NCBI RefSeq assembly: GCF_001544075.1
Contig: NZ_BCNT01000017.1
Location: forward strand, 1 to 64,000
From: Comamonas terrae
GTDB taxonomy: Bacteria; Pseudomonadota; Gammaproteobacteria; Burkholderiales; Burkholderiaceae_C
Direction: 5' to 3'
DNA: 64,000 bases
Shown here in pieces: positions 56,896 through 64,000 of this stretch (within the stretch, counting starts at the first letter, position 1; every line of letters starts with the position of its first letter). The position numbers and the translations under genes are program-made. The notes under the pieces are model-generated. The model was not told the DNA's origin, did no database searches, and worked only from the letters and a program-made list of their open reading frames with translations.

Positions 56896-58457
56896 TTCCA
56901 CCTCCCAATTGCCAAGAGCTGCATATCGCCCTTTGTTTCATCGCCGGAAACAAAATTTCCAGTATTCAGGCAGCTCACGGCTGCACTGCTGCTCGCAACG
57001 GAATACGCCTGCACTTCAAACAGTTTGCTTGTACCCAAAACCGCACTATTTTTCTGAAGCACGTTTCCAGTGACAAACGGCGTATCGATAAATGCAGAGG
57101 GGTAAGTCCAATTCACGCCAAGGTTTGATGCATTGAAAAAATTCAATGCCGCGCTGTGCCGGCAAATAAGCAAACCGCCGACAAACTTTGTATAAGTGCC
57201 GTTGGCATTGGAGCCATATTCGACTACGCCGCCCTGCGTCACGGAGTCCACGGGGGCCACGACAGATCGGCCGTCATACACGGGCACCCACGGAGCCCAG
57301 TTCCCGGCGTAACGATAGCGGTGCCACTTGCGCCCGGACGCATCGAATGCCGTTTGGAATGTGTACTGGCCCGGGGAGATGTCCTCGACGCGAATCCAGC
57401 CGTAGTAGCCGCCCACGCCCGCTGCATATCCGGGGCCGCTTTTGGAACCGTTGCTGTAGTACAGACCCGTGCGCAGATTCGCGGTATTGAGGTCCACATC
57501 GCCCAGGAGGGGCACTGCATTGCCACCCAGCCCGAATGCACCAACGGTCATAACTCGACCGGCAGTATCGTCTGATACAGCAGTTTGCACATCACGGCGC
57601 GCGGCCGTGCCCATCGAGAATGATTTCCATGTGCCGACTGCAATATCTTCATATACACCGGACAGGAAGTATGGAACTCCATCTTGATGACCCACGGACA
57701 TGAATGCCCAGGTGTCTGAAGTTTTAGAAAAGAACCCTGCAGCATATGTCTGCGCCACGCCGGCAGTATTGCTTCGGTAATATCCGGACCCGAAATTCCA
57801 CATCTTCGAAATGAAATCTGACCAGTTGGCAGAGTCAATCAATTGGGAAATCGGAGTTGTCTCCTTCCATGCGGTCCATGCATTGCTGGAAAAGGCCGAG
57901 CTGACAAAGCGCCGGCCGCCGGACTCGAAAGAGCGCGTAATACCCCATCCAGCGGTGTAATCCGTCCACTGCGCATCACAGCGAAAAATGCCAAAGTTCA
58001 GTGCCCCCAGACCGATCTCGCTGCCCGCGGCCAAACCGATGATCGTCCCCTTGCCGACGAACGCACTCGGCGGCGAGGAGGCTGGCAGCACAGTGCCGTT
58101 GCGCATGTCGTTGGAGGCCCCGAAGCCGTTGAAGCCCCCCGTATGGTTGGCGCGATCGAACGCTTTGGGCAACTCGGTCTCATAGCTGGACAGCAGCAGA
58201 TTCACCCTCTGCGTCAGCACCTTCGTCATGCTGGCGTTGGGGATGATCTGGTACGCCGCACCGGCGGCGGTGGCACCCAGATAGTTGCCAGTCAAGGTCA
58301 GCTGTTTGTTGTTGATGACCTCGGCAATCTCATAGACCCGCCCGTCGGGCGCATCCAGGCCTTCGCCGGCCAGCACAAGACCAAGCCAGGACGTACCGAC
58401 GCCAGTGACGATGTTGCTGCCGGCCGTAACATTGATAGCTCCCGTTCTGTACCACAT
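56892..58457 (-). CDS. phage tail fibre protein
   Basis: 521 residues. The N-terminus MWYRTGAINVTAGSNIVTGV is a typical tail-fibre or baseplate attachment head (tGaInVtaGs pattern). Then come beta-rich Gly/Asn/Ser repeats with WTDYTAGWGITRSFESGGRR and WKETTPISQ, and the C-terminal VEYGSNANGTYTKFVGGLLIC module common to receptor-binding fibre tips. Likely the main host-recognition fibre. Confidence 0.88.
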   Translation of the reverse strand: MWYRTGAINVTAGSNIVTGVGTSWLGLVLAGEGLDAPDGRVYEIAEVINNKQLTLTGNYLGATAAGAAYQIIPNASMTKVLTQRVNLLLSSYETELPKAFDRANHTGGFNGFGASNDMRNGTVLPASSPPSAFVGKGTIIGLAAGSEIGLGALNFGIFRCDAQWTDYTAGWGITRSFESGGRRFVSSAFSSNAWTAWKETTPISQLIDSANWSDFISKMWNFGSGYYRSNTAGVAQTYAAGFFSKTSDTWAFMSVGHQDGVPYFLSGVYEDIAVGTWKSFSMGTAARRDVQTAVSDDTAGRVMTVGAFGLGGNAVPLLGDVDLNTANLRTGLYYSNGSKSGPGYAAGVGGYYGWIRVEDISPGQYTFQTAFDASGRKWHRYRYAGNWAPWVPVYDGRSVVAPVDSVTQGGVVEYGSNANGTYTKFVGGLLICRHSAALNFFNASNLGVNWTYPSAFIDTPFVTGNVLQKNSAVLGTSKLFEVQAYSVASSSAAVSCLNTGNFVSGDETKGDMQLLAIGRWK

Positions 58458-58471
58458 GGCTATCCCCTCTC

Positions 58472-59125
58472 TCAGAGGCCCGCAATGTCAATCAGGGTGA
58501 TCTGCGTCACCCCGTCGTTGAGGATGTATGTGTCATCGAGGATCGGGCCGGATCTTGTGCGGACATAGCCCACACGCATGTTGTCGCCCTCGAACTGCAC
58601 GCCCTCCACATAGAGTGGCAGCGGCACGGGTACGCCGGAATATTGATAGCGGGCCTTGGGCGATGCAATGCACGCCGCAACGTTCGCTGGCACAGCCTGG
58701 ACGACATCGGGGGCGGGGGTCGATGTCTCGGGATCGGCCGGTGTTGTCACAATGCCCTTGACACGCATCTCCGCAGCGTTGCTGTTGTAGGCCAGCCGGC
58801 CTGTGGCGTCATAAACGCTGATGCCGGGGCCCACATCCAGGGCCGCAGTTCCGGCATCGAACACAAACCAGTCCACGTTCGCCGCAACCTCGCTGCGCAG
58901 CGTCCATTGGGTCGTTCCACCTCGGGCAAAGGACATGCTTTCTACGACCACCTTGCCGCCCACGGGGCGGATGCAAAGCACAGGGGCTATGGAGTTGCCG
59001 CTGCTGACAGTGATACCGCCGCTGCCGACGGCCGAGCGGCCACGATTGACCAACAGGTAGTTGGAGTAACCCTGATCTATTTGCAGGACACCCAAGTCAT
59101 TAATCACCGAAAAACCCGCTGGCAT
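58472..59125 (-). CDS. phage tail protein, MPxGF family (longer)
   Basis: 217 residues. It starts MPAGFSVINDLGVLQIDQGY after AAGGAGG, close in pattern to the start of the next upstream gene. Beta-rich throughout, ending with DDTYILNDGVTQITLIDIAGL. A longer frame with a lipoprotein-like start exists upstream but overlaps the preceding gene and lacks support. Probable tail tip or fibre accessory protein. Confidence 0.78.
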   Translation of the reverse strand: MPAGFSVINDLGVLQIDQGYSNYLLVNRGRSAVGSGGITVSSGNSIAPVLCIRPVGGKVVVESMSFARGGTTQWTLRSEVAANVDWFVFDAGTAALDVGPGISVYDATGRLAYNSNAAEMRVKGIVTTPADPETSTPAPDVVQAVPANVAACIASPKARYQYSGVPVPLPLYVEGVQFEGDNMRVGYVRTRSGPILDDTYILNDGVTQITLIDIAGL

Positions 59126-59210
59126 AAAGCCCTCCTTGTATTGATTGACGGAAGCCGGCGGTTTATCGGCGGGCAGTGTTTCACCTTCCCCGCCGCCGCA
59201 TGCGACCGCG

Positions 59211-59486
59211 CTAATAGACGCCAATAACCAGATAGCCATCAGTCGGATACTGGGTCTGGTATTTCGACCAGTTGAGCGTTGCTCCAGAGAAACTGAACCG
59301 GACACTTTGAACCCCCTGTGTAGGAATAAAAATTGCAAAAGGCGTACCGCTCAGCAATTGCTCGTTTGTGTACGAGCCGCTGGCCGAGCCACCCACGTAA
59401 ATCGTTTCGATGACACGAGAAAGCCGCATGGAGCTATCGACCTTGATAGCCCCGTTGGGATGAAAGACCTGAAAACCGCTGGGCAT
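59211..59486 (-). CDS. phage tail protein, MPxGF family (short)
   Basis: 91 residues, starting MPSGFQVFHPNGAIKVDSS in the same style as the gene after it, and ending GYLVIGVY. Its ATG overlaps the gpJ-like stop in TAATG, so it is translationally coupled. The pair looks like a small duplicated tail accessory module. Confidence 0.75.
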   Translation of the reverse strand: MPSGFQVFHPNGAIKVDSSMRLSRVIETIYVGGSASGSYTNEQLLSGTPFAIFIPTQGVQSVRFSFSGATLNWSKYQTQYPTDGYLVIGVY

Positions 59487-62400
59487 TACCAAATCCCCAT
59501 CCGCACGCGCAGTACGTTGTTGGAATCAAAGACCTGAATCAGGGAATTCGTGATTACCATCCGCGCGCCGGAAGACGCGCTCTGGATGGACAAAGTCCCG
59601 CCGAACGTGGCATTGCCGCCCGCTATCGTCAGCCCCGGCGCATACAGTTCGCCCGCCTGTGTGAGCTGCAGGTACTTGCCGGTGTTGTAGTTGCCCAGCA
59701 GCAGGCCGTTGGGCCCCAGGTGAAAGCCCGTGCCGCTGCCCGCCGGCCAGCCGTAGCCCGTATAGGCTCCAGCGTTGAGGCCGTTGGCGTTGATCGTGAT
59801 GCCGCCGATGGTGCCGGCGGTGCTGTAGATCGTGCCGCGCACGATGACGCCCGAGAATTCAGCCACGCCATCCGGGCGCAACGTCCAACCACTGGAGCCC
59901 GCCACGTAGTTGGCCGACTTCAGGCTGCCGCCGATGACGCCGTTGCCTGCCGTGAGCTGGCTCGCACTGATGGCAGTGGCCTGAATGGTGTCGGCCACCA
60001 GGGTGCCGAAGCGGCCCCACAGCACGGTGACGTTGTTGATGTAGGCGGCATCCATATAGACACCCGCCGGCACGACCACGCCGTTGATCGTGGTCGGCAC
60101 GGCCTGCACGTAGAACGGCATCACATCGCTCACGCCGGCGCCCTCGGGTGCTGCGACGTAGAACTTGTTGGCCAGAATGCCGAAGTCGAGCGTCGGCCCG
60201 GCATCGCCGTTGCTGGTGCCGGACAGCGCGAAGCCGCCAGCCACCGTCTTTCCGCCCGATGAGAGCTGCATGCGCACCGTATAGAGCGCGCCGAGATGGC
60301 CGGTCTGATCCGCACGCACGCTCATCTCCTGCTGCAGCAGCGCACTGGTGGTGCCCCACTGTGCTTGCAGGTCAAGTACGCGCTGGGCCTGGGCCGTCAC
60401 ATCATTGGCCAGCACCGAGGCCTCTTCGCGGATCTGTGCCCGCGATCTGGCCGACTGCACCATGTTGTCCAGCAGAGCTTGGGTGTACGCCTCGTCGTCC
60501 TTGGACAAGCGCAGCGCCTCATTGATGGGCTGCAGCACATCCTGAGCCAGCTGACCTTGGGTGATCTGCCCCTTGATGGCAGTCAGCAGCCCCGAGACAT
60601 CGGCACCCGTGGTGGCCATCACCGGGCCCGCAGCGGCGCTGAGCACACCGTCCACGCTCTCGTGCCGCGCCCAGATGAACCAGCTGGTAGCCGGCTCGCT
60701 GGAGAACGACACGGGGCCGGCAAAAGCCTCGGCCACCTGCCGCGCATCGGCCAGGGCCGGCGTGGCGGGCGGCACGACCTTGGCGGCATAGATGCGCGTG
60801 CGGCCGTGGCCGTGCCCCTGGGTGTAGACCGGGGCGTCGTAGCTCACCATCACCGTGGCCAATGCGGCCATTGCGGCCAGGCCCGTGGGCGCCGGCGGCG
60901 GCGTCAGATCGGGCTGCTCGAGGTTGTCGAAGACCTTGTCCAGCACGGCCACATAGCGGACGATGCCGTTGGCCAGCTGGCCGGCCGTGTCGATGGCGCG
61001 CAGGCCGAAGGTCCACTGCCCGGCATCCGGCTTCGTGGTTTCAAACTGGGCCGCATACACGTCATCGGCCTGGCCCAGGGGCTGCATGCCGTCCCACATG
61101 GCCACGTTGAGCGGCACATCGCCGGGCACGTAGCGGATCTGCACACCAGCCAGCGCCGTGGGCTTGTCGCCAGACCACATCCACGCAAAGCGGCGCAGGC
61201 CGCCCTCCACCTGCTGCACCACGAATGTGCCCGGGTTACGCGGGGGCAGCTGCGTCATCGTGGTGATGTACAGCAGCTGGGTCGCCTGGCCGGCCTGGCC
61301 GCCGGCGTTGAACGGCCGCACCTCGATCAGCCATTCACCTGCCCCGTCGATCCGAAACGTGCTGCGGCTGCCCACGGCGTTGCCGTCGACCAAGCGCAGC
61401 TCGGACCCATCACGACCTGCCCAGACCTGGGCGTGGTCGTAGTCGCCCTCCACGTCCCACAGGCACGACAGCTCATACCATTCCGTGTCGCCCTGCAGGT
61501 TGATCTTCTCGGACACACGCAGGTTCTTGGCCATGGGCCGGCCCAGCTGCGGAATGCTGCTCTGGTTGGGCGCGGGCACATAGTTGCCGTTGAGCACGTA
61601 GTCCCAAAATTCCGGGCCCTCGGGCACGGCCGTCACGCGGGCACCCTTGAGGTCCGACTCGGGATCGATACCTGTCACGCGCACGCGATAGCCTGGCGTG
61701 CTCTTGAAGTCATAGCACCAAAGCGTGTCATGCGCCGGGTTGTCGATTCCTTCCCCGGGAAACTCGAGATCCGCCGGCCAGGCGCCCACCAGGGTGAGCA
61801 CGTCGGACTCGGCCGCCAGCGGCTGCACGGGCCACACACGGTAGTCGCGCCCGCCCGGCACGCGCAGGCCGATATAGGGCGTGGCCAGCGGCGGCACGGG
61901 CTCGTCCAGCGTCAGCCGCACCTGGCCGCCCACGCGCTCAGCGGCGATCAGCCGACCACCGAAGCCCCACTGCGTCAGATCGTGGCTGACGGACAGCACG
62001 GACAGGCGGCGATAGTCGAGGTGCTCGATATCGGCCGTGTAATGGATGGTCTTGTACTGGTACAGGCTCTGCGCCAGGTGGTAGCGCGCCATCACGGCGG
62101 CATGCGCCTCGCTCGTGATGCCCTCGCCGGTGATGCGCGCGGGGTTGAGCATGGTCGTGACGCCCGGGGCCTCCACGCGCAGCGTGGTCATCTCCCACGT
62201 GTCACGGCTGAGCCACTGGTACTCGATGCCATCGGCCGCATTGCTGAGCGCGTAGTCGACGGCAAAGCCACCCTTGAGCATGTTGGCCATGTTGACCACG
62301 GCGCTATTGGGCTGGCCGTTGGTCACAAACGAGGCCGTGGGCCGGCTGCCGTCGGTCCAGGTGAATTGACCCATGCCGGCCAGGGCCACCTCATCGCAGA

Positions 62401-63913
62401 ATGCGCCCAGCGACATATTGCTGGTGATCCACTTGTCGTAGGTGTAGCCGTGCGCCGTGCAGTGGAGCATGAAGGCCTTGAGGCCCTCGATGTCGATCTG
62501 CTCGTCGCTCAGCCCGAAGCCAAACTGCAGGATGCGGCGCCCCTGCTTGTCCTGCACCCAAATGCCGCGCAGCGTCTGCAGCAAGATGGCGCCGGGGTTG
62601 GACAGGCCATTGGCCCGCGTGGTGGCCGTGGCCCACTCGGTGCCGGTCCAGATGGGCATAGGCTTGGCGCGATAGGTGGCGCGCACGGTGTCCAGGGCGC
62701 CGTTGAGCTGGCCGGAGGCACGGATCTTGATGCCGATGCGACCCCACTGGCTGTAGTCGGCGGTGTCGGCCTGCACGCTCTTGAGCGATACCCAAGCGAA
62801 TTTGCAGGCATCGGCCGAGCCGCCGTCATTCCAGCGGGGCACGCCCAGCTTGGCGCGCACCTCATACTGGCCCGGGGCCACGTCGAAGGAGAACGTGCGG
62901 CGCAGCGCATCGCTGCTGGCGTTGACCAGCGTGGTGGCCAGCAGCGGCAGCCACGCCGACGAACCCACGAGGCGATGCTCGATGGTCAGGTCCACGCTGT
63001 TGGGGCCTATGTTGCCTTTGCCGTCCACGTCGTACAGCTGGCCCTCGATGTCCAGCTGCAGCGCGCCGGCGCCCGCCGAGCCCGTGCGCGTGATCCAGTC
63101 GCCGCCGTTGACGAATTCGCCGCCGGGGATGGAATCCACATTGCTGTACAGCGGAACATCCTGGCTGGGCATGCCCTGGAAGCCGTTGAAATACAGCGCC
63201 ACATCGCTGTAGCTGCCGATGGGCGTGTCGCCGATAGCCAGGTCGAACGCCTCATGCACGTTGATGCCGCCCAGCAGGATGGTGCTCAGGTACTGGTACT
63301 CGCCCTCGTACCAGCCGTAGGGCTTGCTGGCCAGGTCGGGCGTGACGCGCATCTCTCCCCACAGCACGGGGAAAGACTCATAGGGCCGCGGCGCGTTGCG
63401 CTGATCGCTCAGGCTCCAGATCTGCTTTTGCGCCAGGGCCTGCGGCGCCGTGACTTTGGGCCCCAGCACCTTGTTGATGAGCATGGAGCCGGCGACAAAC
63501 ACGCCGGTCTGGATCGCGGAAATCCAAGTGCCTGCGGCAGCGGACACATACGTGCCGCCGGCGGCGCCGTACAGCGACGACGCGATGCCCCCGGAAAAGT
63601 ACGTGAGCGCGGCAATGGCCACCAGCTGCAGGGCCGAGCGCCGCGGCAGGGCCCGGCAGGCGATCATCTGGCCGTGCTTGGGATAGGTGCGCGCCCACAT
63701 GGCCTGCGGCACTACGGCGCCGCCGATCATCACGGTCCAGCCGCCGGACTCGATGCCGGGCACATGGCGCGCCAGGAAGGCGGCCAGGGTCTCGCCAGGG
63801 CGCAGATCGGCCGGCACATTGCGCTGGCCTTCCAGCGTCAGCGCGTTGGGCGTGACGACCAGGCGCCCCGCGGCGTCATAGATGGCGTCGATTTCTGCGC
63901 GTGTCACTTCCAT
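59486..63913 (-). CDS. gpJ-like tail tip / host specificity protein
   Basis: 1475 residues. The N-terminal part is RPGETLAAFLARHVPGIESG and VPQAMWARTYPKHGQMIACR, then a hydrophobic stretch (about 92-146), then the central tip attachment region with ETIPVLWGEMR-like text (SFPVLWGEMRVTPDL) and FAWVSLKSVQAD. Fibronectin-like modules follow after residue 850, and the C-terminal third holds a DUF1983-type coiled segment and Gly-rich strands. The length fits long-tailed siphophage J proteins, which sit at the tail tip and set host range. Its start overlaps the gene before it by 10 bp. Confidence 0.93.
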   Translation of the reverse strand: MEVTRAEIDAIYDAAGRLVVTPNALTLEGQRNVPADLRPGETLAAFLARHVPGIESGGWTVMIGGAVVPQAMWARTYPKHGQMIACRALPRRSALQLVAIAALTYFSGGIASSLYGAAGGTYVSAAAGTWISAIQTGVFVAGSMLINKVLGPKVTAPQALAQKQIWSLSDQRNAPRPYESFPVLWGEMRVTPDLASKPYGWYEGEYQYLSTILLGGINVHEAFDLAIGDTPIGSYSDVALYFNGFQGMPSQDVPLYSNVDSIPGGEFVNGGDWITRTGSAGAGALQLDIEGQLYDVDGKGNIGPNSVDLTIEHRLVGSSAWLPLLATTLVNASSDALRRTFSFDVAPGQYEVRAKLGVPRWNDGGSADACKFAWVSLKSVQADTADYSQWGRIGIKIRASGQLNGALDTVRATYRAKPMPIWTGTEWATATTRANGLSNPGAILLQTLRGIWVQDKQGRRILQFGFGLSDEQIDIEGLKAFMLHCTAHGYTYDKWITSNMSLGAFCDEVALAGMGQFTWTDGSRPTASFVTNGQPNSAVVNMANMLKGGFAVDYALSNAADGIEYQWLSRDTWEMTTLRVEAPGVTTMLNPARITGEGITSEAHAAVMARYHLAQSLYQYKTIHYTADIEHLDYRRLSVLSVSHDLTQWGFGGRLIAAERVGGQVRLTLDEPVPPLATPYIGLRVPGGRDYRVWPVQPLAAESDVLTLVGAWPADLEFPGEGIDNPAHDTLWCYDFKSTPGYRVRVTGIDPESDLKGARVTAVPEGPEFWDYVLNGNYVPAPNQSSIPQLGRPMAKNLRVSEKINLQGDTEWYELSCLWDVEGDYDHAQVWAGRDGSELRLVDGNAVGSRSTFRIDGAGEWLIEVRPFNAGGQAGQATQLLYITTMTQLPPRNPGTFVVQQVEGGLRRFAWMWSGDKPTALAGVQIRYVPGDVPLNVAMWDGMQPLGQADDVYAAQFETTKPDAGQWTFGLRAIDTAGQLANGIVRYVAVLDKVFDNLEQPDLTPPPAPTGLAAMAALATVMVSYDAPVYTQGHGHGRTRIYAAKVVPPATPALADARQVAEAFAGPVSFSSEPATSWFIWARHESVDGVLSAAAGPVMATTGADVSGLLTAIKGQITQGQLAQDVLQPINEALRLSKDDEAYTQALLDNMVQSARSRAQIREEASVLANDVTAQAQRVLDLQAQWGTTSALLQQEMSVRADQTGHLGALYTVRMQLSSGGKTVAGGFALSGTSNGDAGPTLDFGILANKFYVAAPEGAGVSDVMPFYVQAVPTTINGVVVPAGVYMDAAYINNVTVLWGRFGTLVADTIQATAISASQLTAGNGVIGGSLKSANYVAGSSGWTLRPDGVAEFSGVIVRGTIYSTAGTIGGITINANGLNAGAYTGYGWPAGSGTGFHLGPNGLLLGNYNTGKYLQLTQAGELYAPGLTIAGGNATFGGTLSIQSASSGARMVITNSLIQVFDSNNVLRVRMGIW

Positions 63914-64000
63914 TGGTAATAGCCCTCGATTGCCAGTCCCAGCCCCGGAAGGTCCTGCACCCGGTGCAGCACCGAGCCGCCCAGCTTGTGGGAGGTGTGC
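63904..64000 (-). CDS. phage tail protein, C-terminal end only
   Basis: The last 31 codons of a gene that continues beyond the window, reading HTSHKLGGSVLHRVQDLPG and ending GYYQWK. Position directly before the gpJ-like gene suggests a tail assembly protein such as a NlpC/P60-type peptidase. The fragment is too short to confirm. Confidence 0.6.
   Translation of the reverse strand, partial: HTSHKLGGSVLHRVQDLPGLGLAIEGYYQWK

Larger units (their letters stand above)
51059..64000. mobile_element. prophage (siphophage-like), right part beyond the window
   Basis: Contiguous phage genes: SOS-regulated umuDC, a moron-like island, a lysis cassette (holin, SAR endolysin, Rz/Rz1), tail fibre proteins, a 1475-residue gpJ-like tip protein and the end of a further tail gene. 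No integrase, capsid or terminase is in view, so the element extends past 64000. The left limit is set at the LexA box and is approximate. Confidence 0.9.

Noticed and set aside
58472..59239. A lipoprotein-like longer version of the 217-aa tail protein (start MAIWLLAS)
   Set aside because: It would begin inside the preceding gene; the start at 59125 has a strong AAGGAGG site and matches the MPxGF style of its neighbour.
60296..63919. A 1207-codon plus-strand open frame opposite the gpJ-like gene
   Set aside because: Antisense shadow with composition typical of reversed GC-rich code; the minus-strand frame matches tail tip proteins.

Overview
The window looks like a chromosomal segment of a high-GC betaproteobacterium of the family Comamonadaceae, most likely near Delftia, Comamonas or Acidovorax. 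This rests on gene order and family content: the ilvB-ilvN-ilvC-pssA-leuA block, an ECF sigma factor followed by DUF3619 and DUF3106 genes, a nadE-glnB pair, and an Aat/Bpt pair. The genus is inferred, not proven. The right-hand 13 kb is part of a tailed-phage prophage.

Layout of the host part. 1-0.2 kb: two identical tandem tRNA-Asn genes (the first cut by the window edge) with a terminator. 0.2-4.7 kb: a small unknown protein, the N-degron transferases aat and bpt, an IclR regulator and a PBP7-type DD-peptidase. 4.7-12.9 kb: branched-chain amino-acid biosynthesis on the minus strand (ilvB, ilvN, ilvC, pssA, then two different leuA genes). In front of leuA2 there is a 17-codon leader peptide rich in rare CTA leucine codons, followed by an intrinsic terminator: a transcription attenuator. 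13.2-16.7 kb: a TTG-started ECF sigma factor overlapped by a one-helix DUF3619 protein, then DUF3106, RDD, dgkA and a LOG-family gene. 16.7-20.8 kb: glnB, nadE, a GNAT/FemAB-like protein swollen by in-frame repeats, and a LapA-like protein. 20.9-24.0 kb: acs and a YqhA/UPF0114 membrane protein.

24.0-30.9 kb holds a ProVW-type quaternary-amine (glycine betaine class) importer. It has a textbook sigma-70 promoter overlapped by an inverted repeat, a long structured leader, and three tandem paralogous substrate-binding proteins separated by hairpins. 31-40 kb: a DUF3334 protein, a MarR/MFS efflux pair, a SulP transporter coupled to a ParBc_2 protein, divergent class II and class I fumarases, and an AT-richer HNH nuclease followed by a gene remnant. 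40.4-50.6 kb is a plus-strand run of small accessory genes: GFA, VOC, two methyltransferases, two SMI1/KNR4 proteins, a DUF4375 protein, cardiolipin synthase and membrane proteins. It is followed by murI, a YgjP-like metalloprotease and a conserved unknown.

Prophage (about 51-64 kb, continuing beyond the window). A LexA box drives umuD-umuC plus a small coupled gene on the plus strand. On the minus strand, reading from the window edge, come tail genes (the end of a small tail protein, a gpJ-like tip protein, tail fibre proteins) and a lysis cassette (holin, SAR endolysin, Rz with embedded Rz1). Beyond the lysis genes lie two small operons in the position where phages carry morons. Each has a TTGACA promoter with the same palindrome in its spacer, and they encode a small membrane protein, an XRE-like regulator, a ParB-fold protein and two unknown proteins in overlapping frames. 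This moron island is the most likely place here for an undescribed lysogen-expressed function. No integrase or att site is visible in the window.
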